A DNA stretch of 64,000 nt from Bacteriovoracaceae bacterium (GTDB lineage Bacteria > Bdellovibrionota > Bacteriovoracia > Bacteriovoracales > Bacteriovoracaceae). The notes below the pieces were generated by a model. It searched no databases and was not told the DNA's origin. It saw nothing but the letters and a program-made list of their open reading frames with translations. Positions 32,480 to 42,725 of the stretch are shown here, one piece after another (the stretch's first letter is position 1; every line of letters starts with the position of its first letter). Where the stretch lies: positions 60,285 through 124,284 of the forward strand of contig JAOARC010000036.1 of the NCBI GenBank assembly GCA_025210745.1, given 5' to 3'. The translations under genes were made by a program, and so were the position numbers.

Positions 32480-35400
32480 ATGAAGTTTGCTGTTTTATTT
32501 GCTCTTATCTTTTCTGTTAATGCATTTAGTGTATGTATGACAGAAGATGATGCTCTTTTGTATGAGTGTTTACCTATGCATGAAGCCGATGCTTGGTGTT
32601 CGAAAAAACATGGGCAAGAATATAAAGCTTACAGAACAACAAATACATGTAATAAAGAACTATCTTATTCTTTAAGAGGACAGATTTACACTCCAACAAA
32701 ACATGACTTTACAGGAAAAGTTGAAGCAGCTTGCATGACTTATGAGCAAGGACAAAATCTAGGTTGTGAATATTATGATTATGTTTTGGCACAAAATTAT
32801 TGTGCTGAGAATTTTGGGATGAAGTTTTTAGCATTTGTTCCTTCTGATGTTTGTACGCTAAAAAAGGCATCAAAGTTAAGAGGAGAGGTTAGCCCTAAAA
32901 AACTATTAACAGGATTGAGTTCTCAGATCGATGAACTAGAAGTTCTTGTTGGAATGATTGATAAGGAAAAAGCTGGACAAGAGGCTCAATCTTATTATTC
33001 AAATAACGATATTGCAATTTCTCATGAGTTTTATACATCAACAATGAAAAAAATAATGGCTTACATGTATGAAACAAAAGAATTGTTACATAAAAACTCT
33101 CAGTACAATGTGAAAGTTGAGAAGAATAAGTACGTAGTTAAATTTCTAAGAATGTCTTTGAGATATATGAATTTATTGAGTAGAATATATAAAATTTATG
33201 CAGTCGCAGCTCATAAAAATACTTATGTTCTAAAAACTTATAAGTTCGAAAATCTAGAGTATTTAAACTTAAAGCTTAAGAAAGTTTTTGCTCTTGAACT
33301 TCTTTCTATGATTAACTTTAAAACAAAGCATACTAATAATGATAAGGATATAGAGTTTCTTGTATCAGAGCAAGAAAAGCAAAATTATGAGTATTTTGCT
33401 GTTTCAAAACCTGATTCAAAAATTGATTATGCTAAATTAGTAACTTATATGGGATCTAAGGAAATGTTGACAAATACTTGGGGGGTTCAAAGATTAACTC
33501 AAAAAAATATTTCTAAAGATAAAATAAAATGGTGTGGAAAAGGATTCTTATCTTTAAGATCATCAGGTGGTTCTTTAGCAAACTCGAAGGCAATGAAAGA
33601 TCTATGGGAAGGAGACATCTTTTACACTGATTATCATAAGCGAATCGATAAAGTTGTTCTTGCATCATGGGAAGTTCCTGTTTTAACAAAGCAAAATTCT
33701 TATAACTTTATTAGAAAAGTTTTAACTTATAATGTAAGCATTAAAGAACAAATCGAAAGCTCTTTAGAGTTTAATGAAAAAGTAGAAGATGTTATCAAAC
33801 AAAGGGCTAAAGAGAATTATTCAATATACCAAGATGGTGAAAATACAACTTGGGCAACATTTAGTAATTATCATTTTGGAACAATTTCTTTGATGGGGGA
33901 TGGAGTTCTTAGTAAAGATACAATGATCAATAGATTTGTAAAAGCTGCTTATGATAAGCGAGTAAAAGCATTATCAGAAACTTTTATTGCTATGTATCCT
34001 TATATGGCAGATCGAAAGTTTAAAGTATTAGAAAACTATATTAATAAGTATGCTGCTGATAATTTAAAGAATGATTTCGAAAAAAGATTAAAGGCTGCCA
34101 TTGTACCTTTTTTCGAAGGTTATAACTCAATGGCAAAAAGAGATGAAAATAGAAAAGCAAAGGAAAAGGAAACTCTTGATGCATTAAAAAAGGGTGTTAC
34201 TGGAATAGCTTTACAATTAGAATTACAGAAGGACTCAAAGGGGCAGATTGATGATATGAAATGGATTCAGCCTCATAATATGCAAGAGCTAATGATGGTT
34301 TTTGAAGATGGTCTTGTGAATTCAAAGTCTGTTAGGGCCACGTTAAAGCATGACAAGAAAAAAGCGAAGCTTGTACAGAAGTTTTTTGAAGATATTGCAA
34401 CAAAATTTCATAAAAAGTTTTCTCGTAAAGATAAGTTTGGGAATGTGACGTTAACTGGAACAAGAAGTGATAGAGAAAAAGGCTTAAGACAAATCGCTTT
34501 TGATGTTGCAAAGGATTATTATAATAAATATCCATACACTTTAAAATTTTCCAAGTTTAATATGAGTGAATATATTTCATCTGAGGAGTTTCAGCAAAAA
34601 TATGGAACTGTAAAAGTTGATAATACATATGTTTATGTTCCTGTATTTAAAGATGGTTCTGTTATTCCAATGCAAAATAGCGATCTAGAGCAGACGATTG
34701 ATTTTTCTAATTTTAATTTTGAAAAATATAATCAAGATCTTTCTGAGCAAAAAATTTACATTGCAAAAGCTGATAATACGAGAAATGAAAATGCGTATTT
34801 AAACCCTTTGTTGATAGGAACACCTTATGGAGTAAAGGTTAACCCTGAAGATATTGTTGATCCACAGGGATATAATAAAGATAAAGTTTCAATGGGTATT
34901 ATTAAACAGCCAGTTGTTATTACTCAAAAAGATAAAGAAGAGCTACGTGCTTCTATTGAAAGAAAGAAAAATGAAAAAATGATTAATTTAGCAAAGAATA
35001 ATCCTGCATTTAAAGACTTAAAAGGATGGGATAATTTAAGCAACTCAATAGGTTTAGGGCAAGTAGATGAAGAGTTAAAAGACTTTGTTGCTAAAAGTGA
35101 AGGGGAGCTATTTTATAATATTTTCTTTTTATTAAACTTAAATAAAGTTTCTTATGTTGAGGAAGATAAAGACTTTGGGTTTATTCAGAACAAGGAACTT
35201 TTAGCACAGTTTGCAGCAATTTATTCAAGTCAAGCATATGAATTAGCACCTATTTTAAAAACAGATGTGAAATGGACAACTCGTGTAAAACGTTACAGAA
35301 ATATGGGATATGGTGAAAAGTATGGTCATTATGAAGTTTATTATGTTGATAAAACAGTTGAAGGTGAACTTGCAAAGAGAGTTGTTGATGTTGCTTATAA

Positions 35401-37126
35401 TAAAAAAACTGGAGTACTAGATGAGTCAATTGCTTTAAGTTATATAAAGCAAGGTTATAATAGAGCTATTGATAATGCACAAGGTAAGCTTGAAACTTTT
35501 TGTAATGCTGATTATGTTAATTATGAAGATGATGAGAAGTTTAAAACAGCATTTAAATCATCAAAGTACTTAAGAGAAAATTTAATGTCGGCACAGGGTA
35601 CTTCAGTAGAAATGGCAGAAAGAATTAAGCAGTTTGATGAAGATATTAGAAAAGAGATCAGAAGTACTTGGGAAAAACTAGAAGAAGATTGGTTACAGCC
35701 GATAATGCTATACTCTGGAATTGTAGCGGTTATTTGCCTTGCTATCATCGTATCTATTGGTACTGCAGGAACAGGTGCTCCAGCTGCAATTGCAGGGGTT
35801 GCTTCATTTATCATGGCAGTAGATACAGTTATGTATATTCCGCTTATTGCAGTTTCCATTTATGCTAGAGTTCAGACAAACTTTATTGAAATGCCTGCTC
35901 AATTACGATTTAATCAATCTCTTGCTTTAAGTCAGATTAGTGAGACAGGAATTATTGAATGGAATCATCATAGAGAAGCAAAAAAACAAGCAAAGAAAAC
36001 ACAATTATATTCAATTGGCTTTATGGCATTGGATGTAGTGTTTGTCTTTCCAATGTTAAAACAAACAAAACAACTTATTGGTGTTGCAGCAAGAAATTCT
36101 TTTAAGAAATTAACTAAAGTAAGATTAAGAGGATGGTCTGCTCCTAGTGCTAATATGTATCGTCATACAACTTTCAGAGAATTTCGAAAAAAACATAACT
36201 TTTTTAGATCAATTCAAAAAAGTGTAGGGCAAAATATTGAAAAAATAAGATACTATCAGCCAAAGTATCAGGATATACCTTTATCTCAGATTAGAACGAC
36301 GGCTTTAAGGCAAGGTTTAAAAGGAACAGCTCAAAAAGCAAAAGTTTTTACAAAGCCGTGGGCCCTTAAGGATGAAATTGCACAATATGCAAAAGAGCTA
36401 AATGAAAAGGCGGTTGTTTTTAGAAAATATTTGGAGGATGAGGCCAGAACAATTGTTGGTGTTACATCAAAAACATTTTCTCCAAAAGATGTTTATAAGT
36501 TTGGAATGAAGTATTCAAAAGCAGGTATCTTTTTTCAATCAGCTACAGAAGCCATTGGAAATAAGAACTTTTATGAGTATATATCAACTTTTGGTTCACA
36601 AATGAAAAAGTTAAATAAACTTAGGGGAGAGCTAATTAGCGAAAAAGTAGCAGATTTAGATGTATTAATTAGCAAGCTTGATGAAATGAAGCAATTAGCG
36701 GCAAACAATAAGCGAGCTGACTTTGATATTTTTATGTCAAAAATGACAGATGAGGAACTTATGATTTTAAGTGATGTTGCAAGAAGATCAAAGAAAGGCT
36801 CTTTAATGAGAAACTTTAAGAAGACTTTTAAGCTGATTAAAGAAGTTAATGAAGGATTTGCAAATACGAAGTATATGAATGGAGCTTATGCTGGAAGAGT
36901 GATGAGTAGCTCTGTATATCCAAACTCTCTTTTAATGGAAAATGATCTTCCTCAAGCCTATAAGTTCTCTAGCGATAGTGAAGATATTGTTAACTTTTAT
37001 GAGTCAATGATGCACCAACATAGATTCAGTGAATCTGAAAAAGTATTAGAATTAAAAAAAGAAGTTGAGGAAGGTTTAGAAAAACTGTTTTTCTTCGATG
37101 AAAATGGCAATAAAGTATTTTTATAG
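32480..37126 (+). CDS. Giant exported protein (1548 residues) with tandem Cys-rich module, function unknown
   Basis: A Shine-Dalgarno AAGGAG at 32468-32473 precedes a signal peptide (MKFAVLFALIFSVNAFS). The mature N-terminus has two copies of one module: Cys19, 30, 40, 57 then LRG at 65-67, and Cys85, 96, 108, 125 then LRG at 133-135, with intervals x10, x9 or x11, x16 and x7. A long charged region rich in helix-forming sequence follows. About residues 1073-1130 contain two or three adjacent hydrophobic segments, then a charged C-terminal part of 400 residues. It could span a membrane through the hydrophobic part. I do not recognise a family; a structural or predation-linked cell-surface protein is one possibility. 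Confidence 0.7.
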   Translation: MKFAVLFALIFSVNAFSVCMTEDDALLYECLPMHEADAWCSKKHGQEYKAYRTTNTCNKELSYSLRGQIYTPTKHDFTGKVEAACMTYEQGQNLGCEYYDYVLAQNYCAENFGMKFLAFVPSDVCTLKKASKLRGEVSPKKLLTGLSSQIDELEVLVGMIDKEKAGQEAQSYYSNNDIAISHEFYTSTMKKIMAYMYETKELLHKNSQYNVKVEKNKYVVKFLRMSLRYMNLLSRIYKIYAVAAHKNTYVLKTYKFENLEYLNLKLKKVFALELLSMINFKTKHTNNDKDIEFLVSEQEKQNYEYFAVSKPDSKIDYAKLVTYMGSKEMLTNTWGVQRLTQKNISKDKIKWCGKGFLSLRSSGGSLANSKAMKDLWEGDIFYTDYHKRIDKVVLASWEVPVLTKQNSYNFIRKVLTYNVSIKEQIESSLEFNEKVEDVIKQRAKENYSIYQDGENTTWATFSNYHFGTISLMGDGVLSKDTMINRFVKAAYDKRVKALSETFIAMYPYMADRKFKVLENYINKYAADNLKNDFEKRLKAAIVPFFEGYNSMAKRDENRKAKEKETLDALKKGVTGIALQLELQKDSKGQIDDMKWIQPHNMQELMMVFEDGLVNSKSVRATLKHDKKKAKLVQKFFEDIATKFHKKFSRKDKFGNVTLTGTRSDREKGLRQIAFDVAKDYYNKYPYTLKFSKFNMSEYISSEEFQQKYGTVKVDNTYVYVPVFKDGSVIPMQNSDLEQTIDFSNFNFEKYNQDLSEQKIYIAKADNTRNENAYLNPLLIGTPYGVKVNPEDIVDPQGYNKDKVSMGIIKQPVVITQKDKEELRASIERKKNEKMINLAKNNPAFKDLKGWDNLSNSIGLGQVDEELKDFVAKSEGELFYNIFFLLNLNKVSYVEEDKDFGFIQNKELLAQFAAIYSSQAYELAPILKTDVKWTTRVKRYRNMGYGEKYGHYEVYYVDKTVEGELAKRVVDVAYNKKTGVLDESIALSYIKQGYNRAIDNAQGKLETFCNADYVNYEDDEKFKTAFKSSKYLRENLMSAQGTSVEMAERIKQFDEDIRKEIRSTWEKLEEDWLQPIMLYSGIVAVICLAIIVSIGTAGTGAPAAIAGVASFIMAVDTVMYIPLIAVSIYARVQTNFIEMPAQLRFNQSLALSQISETGIIEWNHHREAKKQAKKTQLYSIGFMALDVVFVFPMLKQTKQLIGVAARNSFKKLTKVRLRGWSAPSANMYRHTTFREFRKKHNFFRSIQKSVGQNIEKIRYYQPKYQDIPLSQIRTTALRQGLKGTAQKAKVFTKPWALKDEIAQYAKELNEKAVVFRKYLEDEARTIVGVTSKTFSPKDVYKFGMKYSKAGIFFQSATEAIGNKNFYEYISTFGSQMKKLNKLRGELISEKVADLDVLISKLDEMKQLAANNKRADFDIFMSKMTDEELMILSDVARRSKKGSLMRNFKKTFKLIKEVNEGFANTKYMNGAYAGRVMSSSVYPNSLLMENDLPQAYKFSSDSEDIVNFYESMMHQHRFSESEKVLELKKEVEEGLEKLFFFDENGNKVFL

Positions 37127-37468
37127 AGGTTTATAAATGGCCATTGCTGTAGCAACTGCTGCTGTAATGGTCCAAGGCCAAAATAAGAGTTTTGCTTTGC
37201 TCGGAAATCTTTTAATTATAATTGGAGTTATCAAAGTTAAACTTGTCCAAATTGCCATCTTAACAATTACCCAACTAGGAAATGGTCCTGTGTGAGATAT
37301 ATTCCATCTTCCAAGAATGGCAATACCTGAGATGATAATAATTAAAGACAATATACCAGAAAGTATCTTGTGAAATTTTTTAGAAGGATTGTATATTGAA
37401 ACCGTTACCGATAATAAATAAACGATAACGGAACAAATATGAATTAATTTTAAATCGTGATAGCTCAT
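37121..37468 (-). CDS. SirB-like integral membrane protein
   Basis: I use the ATG at 37468 (MSYHDLKLIH); the open frame extends to a TTG at 37489 with seven more residues. The 115-residue protein has four membrane segments and the pattern of the SirB family: SYHDLKLIHI at the start, a GRWNISHTGPFPSW loop and IVKMAIW in the third helix. The physiological role of the family is not established, despite its name from Salmonella. Its stop overlaps the end of the giant gene on the other strand by 6 bases. It lies immediately downstream of the lipoprotein gene at 37474, with which it is probably co-transcribed. Confidence 0.75.
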   Translation of the reverse strand: MSYHDLKLIHICSVIVYLLSVTVSIYNPSKKFHKILSGILSLIIIISGIAILGRWNISHTGPFPSWVIVKMAIWTSLTLITPIIIKRFPSKAKLLFWPWTITAAVATAMAIYKPL

Positions 37469-37473
37469 TGAGA

Positions 37474-38439
37474 TTAGTATACCTGACAAGGTTTTCTTTT
37501 TAATCTTCTCACAGCAGCTTTGGCCTCTGTATTAGAGTACTTAAGAACATCTTCAAATGATTTGACTGTAATGTCATCTAATTCCTGTTGAGTAAGTCTT
37601 GCTTCTACAGGTAACTCTTTATAGTTTTTAAAGCTTGATTTAGCATATTTTTGTGCTTTTTCTTCAGCTTGTTCCATAACAAGTCTTGCTCTATAAGAAT
37701 CAACATTCGCTTTCATTTCTAAGATTTCTGGAGCAGCTTTTTGATTAAACTCTTTACAACCTTTTCCAGCTCCTTTAAGTCCTGTTTTTCTTGTTATATC
37801 AGCTGCACTTTCTACCATTTCAAGTCCATTAGCAAAAACAGCTGGTTCTTTGGCAGCTCTTTTTTGAAAGTCAACTAAAAGAGATCTAAGTTCTTTGCTT
37901 GCAGAGCTGTCACCAACACTTTGAACATTATTAAGAACTCTTGATTTATCTTTATTGATTGATTCAAAAGGAGATATCTTTGTTCTATTTGAAACAACTT
38001 TAGATTGACTTGACTTAAAGGCATAAGGATTGTCGAAACTTAAAAAAGATTTATTAACAACATCAAATGACTCTTTTGCAACTTTTTGTTCGACCTTAGT
38101 AATAAGAGTAATATTTTCCATTACCCACTTTCTTACTTTTGGCATATGAGGCATATCATCGTAAAGTGAAGTTATTTTTGACGCTTGAACATCTGATATT
38201 CCTATTTGACTCCAGTTTCCATGAGCAGAGTTTTGAGACTTCTTTTTTATATACTTTAAAGCTTGGTCTTCAAGTTCTCTTACAGTATATTTTTTTGATC
38301 TATCGGATACTTCACTTAAGAATATTCTAAGAAGTGGATTACTCGCAATTCTTCTTCCTTTGTAAGTTGTCACTTCTTTATGATGACTACATGAAATAAT
38401 AGCAAGGCTAAGTGAAAGTAATGTTATTAAAAACTTCAT
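37474..38439 (-). CDS. Lipoprotein of unknown function
   Basis: The 321-residue protein has a lipoprotein signal (MKFLITLLSLSLAIISC, lipobox IISC) followed by His-His-Lys. The rest is hydrophilic and probably mostly helical, with lysine- and serine-rich segments. The C-terminal third has a glycine/lysine cluster (GLKGAGKGCKEF) and a final RLKRKPC. Its short intergenic distance to the SirB-like gene suggests an operon. No conserved domain is recognised. The strand and the location next to the giant exported protein raise the possibility of a linked cell-envelope function, without direct support. Confidence 0.65.
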   Translation of the reverse strand: MKFLITLLSLSLAIISCSHHKEVTTYKGRRIASNPLLRIFLSEVSDRSKKYTVRELEDQALKYIKKKSQNSAHGNWSQIGISDVQASKITSLYDDMPHMPKVRKWVMENITLITKVEQKVAKESFDVVNKSFLSFDNPYAFKSSQSKVVSNRTKISPFESINKDKSRVLNNVQSVGDSSASKELRSLLVDFQKRAAKEPAVFANGLEMVESAADITRKTGLKGAGKGCKEFNQKAAPEILEMKANVDSYRARLVMEQAEEKAQKYAKSSFKNYKELPVEARLTQQELDDITVKSFEDVLKYSNTEAKAAVRRLKRKPCQVY

Positions 38440-38534
38440 TTGTATTCTCCATCTACAGTTTTACATTTTCCTAATATTCATTTCGGCTAATTTAATATAA
38501 AATGTAGAAAAATCTTAAATATAGGAAAATATCG

Positions 38535-39935
38535 ATGAATATACCAGAGCTGTTTAGTCTTCAATTAAAAAATAAGTTCCCACAAAAGAATAAAAGTGTT
38601 GGATATAGAGTAGATAAACTTTTAAAAGTTAGAGAACTTTTGACAAAGTATGATGAGGATATTTGCGAAGCTTTAAATAAAGATTTAGGTAAAGCCTTTT
38701 CTGAAACAAGACTGACCGAAATTTTACCAACTATAGGAATGATTAATTATGCCTGTAAGAAACTTCATAAGTGGAGTAAAGATAAATATTTTTCAACGCC
38801 TGTTGTTTTTAAAGGAGCATCCAGCTACATTCGATATGAAGCAAAAGGAAATGTTCTTGTTATTTCTCCGTGGAATTATCCTTTTCAATTAGCTCTTTAT
38901 CCTGTTTTATCATCATTTATGGCGGCAAATACAACAATTTTAAAACCAAGTGAATTTACTCCTTATACAAATACTATACTCGAAAAAATTATTACTGAAG
39001 TTTTTGATCAAGATGAGGTTGCTGTGGTTCATGGAGGCATACAGGAGTCAAATGAGTTATTAGACCATCCCTTTGATCATGTTTTTTTTACAGGAAGTAC
39101 GGAAGTAGGAAAAATTATAATGAATAAGGCCAGCAATCATCTTGCAAGTGTTGGTTTAGAGCTTGGTGGAAAGTCGCCTGTTTTTATTGATGAAAATGTT
39201 AATTTGAAAGAAGTTATGAAAAAAATTTCTTGGGGGAAACTAGTTAATGCTGGACAAACTTGTGTTGCCCCTGATTACGTTATAACTACGTCAAAGAATA
39301 TTGCTGGTGTCGTTAGTGGATTTAAAGAATATGTTCAAAATGCTTATGGCAAAAACCCTGTTCAAAGCGAAGATTATTGTCATATTATCACGAATCGACA
39401 TGCTTTAAGATTGAAAGAACTTGTTGATGATGCTGTATCAAAAGGAGCTAAAGTTGAGTGTGGAGGCCAGATTGTTGGAGAAAGAGTTTTTGAACCTACA
39501 GTGCTAACAGGTGTAACTAAAGAGATGAAGGTTATGCAAGAGGAGATTTTTGGGCCTATTTTACCTCTTGTTGAAAAAGAATCTATTGAAGAGGCAATTT
39601 CTTTTATTAATTCATATGATAATGCTTTATGTAGCTATGTTTTTACGAAAAATGAACTTGTTGAAAAAAAGTTTATGAATGAAACAATAAGTGGTGGAGT
39701 TACTATAAATGATGTTTTAACTAACGTTGCCAATGCAAAGCTTCCTTTTGGAGGAGCTGGAAAAAGTGGAATAGGAAGATATCATGGACATGAGGGTTTC
39801 TTAGAGTTTTCTAATATGAGGTCTGTTATGAACAAAAAAATGGACCTGGGGACAAGCTACTTTTATCCTCCTTATACACTTAAAAAAAGTCAGCATATTG
39901 TATCTTTATTGCAAAAGCTAAGATCCTTTTTATAG
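38535..39935 (+). CDS. Class 3 aldehyde dehydrogenase (ALDH3-type)
   Basis: The 466-residue protein has an intact NAD(P)-dependent aldehyde dehydrogenase domain. General base Glu209 lies in GLELGGKSPV and the catalytic thiol Cys243 in NAGQTCVAPDY, the same spacing and nearly the same numbering as mammalian ALDH3A1. Coenzyme-site motifs SPWNYPFQLALYP and FFTGSTEVGK are also present. The C-terminal 30 residues are more hydrophobic and basic but lack a real membrane tail. It probably oxidises medium or long-chain or aromatic aldehydes to acids. The Shine-Dalgarno is AGGA at 38523-38526. No operon partner is apparent. Confidence 0.95.
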   Translation: MNIPELFSLQLKNKFPQKNKSVGYRVDKLLKVRELLTKYDEDICEALNKDLGKAFSETRLTEILPTIGMINYACKKLHKWSKDKYFSTPVVFKGASSYIRYEAKGNVLVISPWNYPFQLALYPVLSSFMAANTTILKPSEFTPYTNTILEKIITEVFDQDEVAVVHGGIQESNELLDHPFDHVFFTGSTEVGKIIMNKASNHLASVGLELGGKSPVFIDENVNLKEVMKKISWGKLVNAGQTCVAPDYVITTSKNIAGVVSGFKEYVQNAYGKNPVQSEDYCHIITNRHALRLKELVDDAVSKGAKVECGGQIVGERVFEPTVLTGVTKEMKVMQEEIFGPILPLVEKESIEEAISFINSYDNALCSYVFTKNELVEKKFMNETISGGVTINDVLTNVANAKLPFGGAGKSGIGRYHGHEGFLEFSNMRSVMNKKMDLGTSYFYPPYTLKKSQHIVSLLQKLRSFL

Positions 39936-39968
39936 TAGATCTTTTTACTATGGAAAAAAGCTCTTAAA

Positions 39969-39997
39969 TTATCAATTTTATTTATAAGTGATATAAT
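39969..39997 (+). promoter_or_regulatory. Candidate promoter placing the transcript start at the 40005 start codon
   Basis: TTATCA (39969-39974), a 17-base spacer and TATAAT (39992-39997) form a good sigma-70 promoter. The start codon of the next gene (40005) is 7 bases after the -10, with no Shine-Dalgarno, so the mRNA may be leaderless. Confidence 0.55.
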
Positions 39998-40004
39998 TCT
40001 AACT

Positions 40005-40391
40005 ATGTTTAGACTCGCTGTTTTGTCATTTATTTGCTCATTCTCTCTTATATGTCAGGATAAAATCTCGAATAAAGATTTAAGAGGAGTGCAGAGTATT
40101 TTAAAAATTTCAGCTAATAATATAGAGCTTAAAATTGAAAAAACTTTATCAGATGAATATTTTTTTATTAAAAATAATAGGTCTAAAATAAAGTTAGCAA
40201 AGAAGGATTTCTTTGCATTTGATGAATTATTTACAAAAAACTTTATTGATATGAAATATATGATGAGTGCAAAACCTAAAAAGTGTAATGCCTATGGCAT
40301 TTTATATATGAGGGGTGAAGAGTTGATTATTTGTTCTTCAGAGTCCGAAAAAAGAAAGATGTTAAAGAAGCTAATAAGTTATTTTAAATAA
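40005..40391 (+). CDS. Small exported protein, function unknown, upstream of the Prc-type protease
   Basis: The 128-residue protein has a signal peptide (MFRLAVLSFICSFSLICQ). The mature part is basic, has lysine-rich segments and two cysteines near KKCNAYG and LIICSS, about 25 residues apart. It is separated by 10 bases from the protease gene at 40402 and is very probably co-transcribed with it. A modulator, inhibitor or substrate of the protease is a reasonable guess but has no sequence support. No domain is recognised. Confidence 0.65.
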   Translation: MFRLAVLSFICSFSLICQDKISNKDLRGVQSILKISANNIELKIEKTLSDEYFFIKNNRSKIKLAKKDFFAFDELFTKNFIDMKYMMSAKPKKCNAYGILYMRGEELIICSSESEKRKMLKKLISYFK

Positions 40392-40401
40392 AGGAAAATA
40401 A

Positions 40402-42576
40402 ATGAAAAAGAAGTTGTTATTATTAATTACTCTTGTTGTCTCGCTTTCTGCAAGTGCACAGCAACAGCAAGGAAGCATTTCTAAGAAAAAAGATAATAGT
40501 ATTATTGGATCTTTGATATCTTCAAAACCTAGTTTTACAAAAGAGCAGGTTCTGGGAAGTATTTTAAAGGGCGCTTTAGAGAATATGCATTTTATGAAAA
40601 AGAAGGTTGATGATAATTTTTCTAAAAAAGCTTTTGATGTTTATTTAGAGAGAATCGACTATGGAAAACAGTTCTTGTTAATGGATGATGTTTATCATTT
40701 GCAAAAATATTCTTCACAAATGGACGATGAGCTTTCTAACGGAAGACTTGCAATTGTAGATGAAACAAAAAGAATCTTTACGAAGAGAATTCCTATTATT
40801 CAAAAACATGTAAATAAAATACTTAGTAAGCCAATTGATTTTAAAATATCTGAATCTTTTGAGACAGATCCAGAAAAAAGAGACTTTGTAAGATCAATCC
40901 ATTCTTTAAAAGAAAGATGGAGAAAAATGGTGAAGTTAGATACTTTGAGCCAGATTTTAGAATTAAAAGAAGAGCAAGAGCCAAAAAAGGAAGAGAAAAA
41001 GAAAAAAGCTTTAAAGAAAAAGAAGCCTGTGAAAAAATTGACTTTTAAGCAAATGGAACAAAAGGCGAGGCAAAAGGTTCAAAAGAGATTTTCCAAGGTT
41101 TTCAAAAGACTTTTAGAAGAAAAAAGAAATAACCGCTTAGATAAATTTTATAACTCACTTGCAAAAGTTTTTGATCCTCATACTCAATACCTAATACCAG
41201 AAGAAAAAGAAGATTTTGATATAGATATGAGTGGAAAGTTAGAGGGAATAGGAGCGTCTTTAAGAGAAGAAGGTTCATATATAAAAGTAGAGAAAATTAT
41301 ACCTGGAAGTGCTTCTTGGAAAGGAAAGGAATTAAAAGCCGAAGATATTATTTTAGCTGTAGCACAGGCCAAGGGAGATCCTGTAAGTATTGTTGATATG
41401 AGCATTAGAGATGCTGTTAAATTGATTAGAGGAAAAAAGGGAACCGTTGTAAAACTTACTGTAAAAAAACCAGATGGTAGTACAAAAGTAATCGAGATTA
41501 TTAGAGATGAGGTTGTTATTGAAGAATCTTATGTTAAACACTCTGTGATTGAAAATAAGAAATTAGGGGTTAAGGTCGGTTATATTAATGTTCCTAAATT
41601 TTATAGAGATTTTAGTGATCCTAAAGGACGTAACTGCTCGACAGATGTAAAAAACTCTATTTTGGCCTTAAAAAAGGAAAAAGTTCAAGGAATAATCTTA
41701 GATTTAAGAAATAATGGAGGTGGAGCCTTACAAGATGCAAACTTAATGGGAGGACTTTTTATTAAAAAAGGTCCAATCGTTCAAGTTAAGGACTCTGTTA
41801 ATAGAACTGATATACTTGCTGATACAGATGGAAAAATTTATTTTAAAAAACCTCTTATTGTTTTAGTGAATAGGTTTAGTGCTTCAGCTTCGGAAATTGT
41901 AGCAGCAGCTATGCAAGACTATGAAAGAGCAATTATTGTGGGAACAAGTGAGCAAACTCATGGAAAGGGGACAGTTCAAGCCGTTTTAAATTTAGATGGA
42001 TATGCTTCTCCTGGTGCTAAATTTTATGCACCTTATGGAGCTTTAAAACTTACAATTCAGATGTTCTATAGAATAAATGGAGCTTCAACTCAATTTAATG
42101 GAGTAGCTCCAGATATAGTTTTACCTGGTCCTTTAGAGTATATCGATTCGGGAGAAAGAACATTAGATTATGCAATTCCGTATCAAGAGCTTAAAGAATT
42201 AGACTATAAAAAATGGTCTGACTATGCTTACAATATGAAAGAAATTAAGTCTAAAAGTGCTAAAAGAGTTGCAAGTTCTCCTCAGTTTAAAATAATCAAA
42301 GATAGTGTGGCTTGGTTTAAAAAGAGAAAAGATCAGTCAGTTAGATCATTGAGCTTTAAAGAGATGGTTGACTATCGAGAGGAAGCAAAAAAGATGTCTG
42401 AAAAATTTAAGCTTGAACATACATATGATAATGTTTTGGTTCATCATACAAATAAAAAAGTTAGAGATGAAGTAGAAAAAGAAAAAAGAAAAGAGTTTGT
42501 TGACTCTTTAAAGAAAGACCCTGTTATTGATGAGGTCTTACATATGTTTAAAGATATTAAGCTTTCAAAAAAATAA
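40402..42576 (+). CDS. prc: Carboxy-terminal processing peptidase (Prc/Tsp, S41A)
   Basis: The 724-residue protein has a signal peptide (MKKKLLLLITLVVSLSASA), an N-terminal helical region with a long lysine/glutamate tract near residue 190-215, a PDZ domain near 270-355 (GIGASLREEG), and an S41 catalytic domain with the Prc motif RFSASASEIVAAAMQDY and the Lys in THGKGTVQAV, which form the Ser/Lys dyad of the family. A C-terminal Prc-type extension rich in Lys and Glu completes it. Prc-type enzymes degrade or trim periplasmic proteins, including peptidoglycan hydrolases and lipoproteins. It is somewhat longer than the Escherichia protein (682) because of the basic insertion. A terminator follows. 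Confidence 0.92.
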   Translation: MKKKLLLLITLVVSLSASAQQQQGSISKKKDNSIIGSLISSKPSFTKEQVLGSILKGALENMHFMKKKVDDNFSKKAFDVYLERIDYGKQFLLMDDVYHLQKYSSQMDDELSNGRLAIVDETKRIFTKRIPIIQKHVNKILSKPIDFKISESFETDPEKRDFVRSIHSLKERWRKMVKLDTLSQILELKEEQEPKKEEKKKKALKKKKPVKKLTFKQMEQKARQKVQKRFSKVFKRLLEEKRNNRLDKFYNSLAKVFDPHTQYLIPEEKEDFDIDMSGKLEGIGASLREEGSYIKVEKIIPGSASWKGKELKAEDIILAVAQAKGDPVSIVDMSIRDAVKLIRGKKGTVVKLTVKKPDGSTKVIEIIRDEVVIEESYVKHSVIENKKLGVKVGYINVPKFYRDFSDPKGRNCSTDVKNSILALKKEKVQGIILDLRNNGGGALQDANLMGGLFIKKGPIVQVKDSVNRTDILADTDGKIYFKKPLIVLVNRFSASASEIVAAAMQDYERAIIVGTSEQTHGKGTVQAVLNLDGYASPGAKFYAPYGALKLTIQMFYRINGASTQFNGVAPDIVLPGPLEYIDSGERTLDYAIPYQELKELDYKKWSDYAYNMKEIKSKSAKRVASSPQFKIIKDSVAWFKKRKDQSVRSLSFKEMVDYREEAKKMSEKFKLEHTYDNVLVHHTNKKVRDEVEKEKRKEFVDSLKKDPVIDEVLHMFKDIKLSKK

Positions 42577-42580
42577 TCAA

Positions 42581-42612
42581 AAGGGTCCTAATATAAGGAC
42601 CCTTTTTTTTTT
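42581..42612 (+). terminator. Intrinsic terminator after the Prc-type protease
   Basis: Stem AAGGGTCCT (42581-42589) / AGGACCCTT (42596-42604) with a six-base loop, then a run of T residues to 42612. A clear terminator. Confidence 0.92.
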
Positions 42613-42725
42613 AATGCTTTTAGTGTCTAAAATTTAGACATATAAAGATTTCCTATATTTACTGAAATTTCACAATTTTTTTTAATATTTGAGATAATTC
42701 TTAAAAGAAAAAACAAAGGGAGTCA

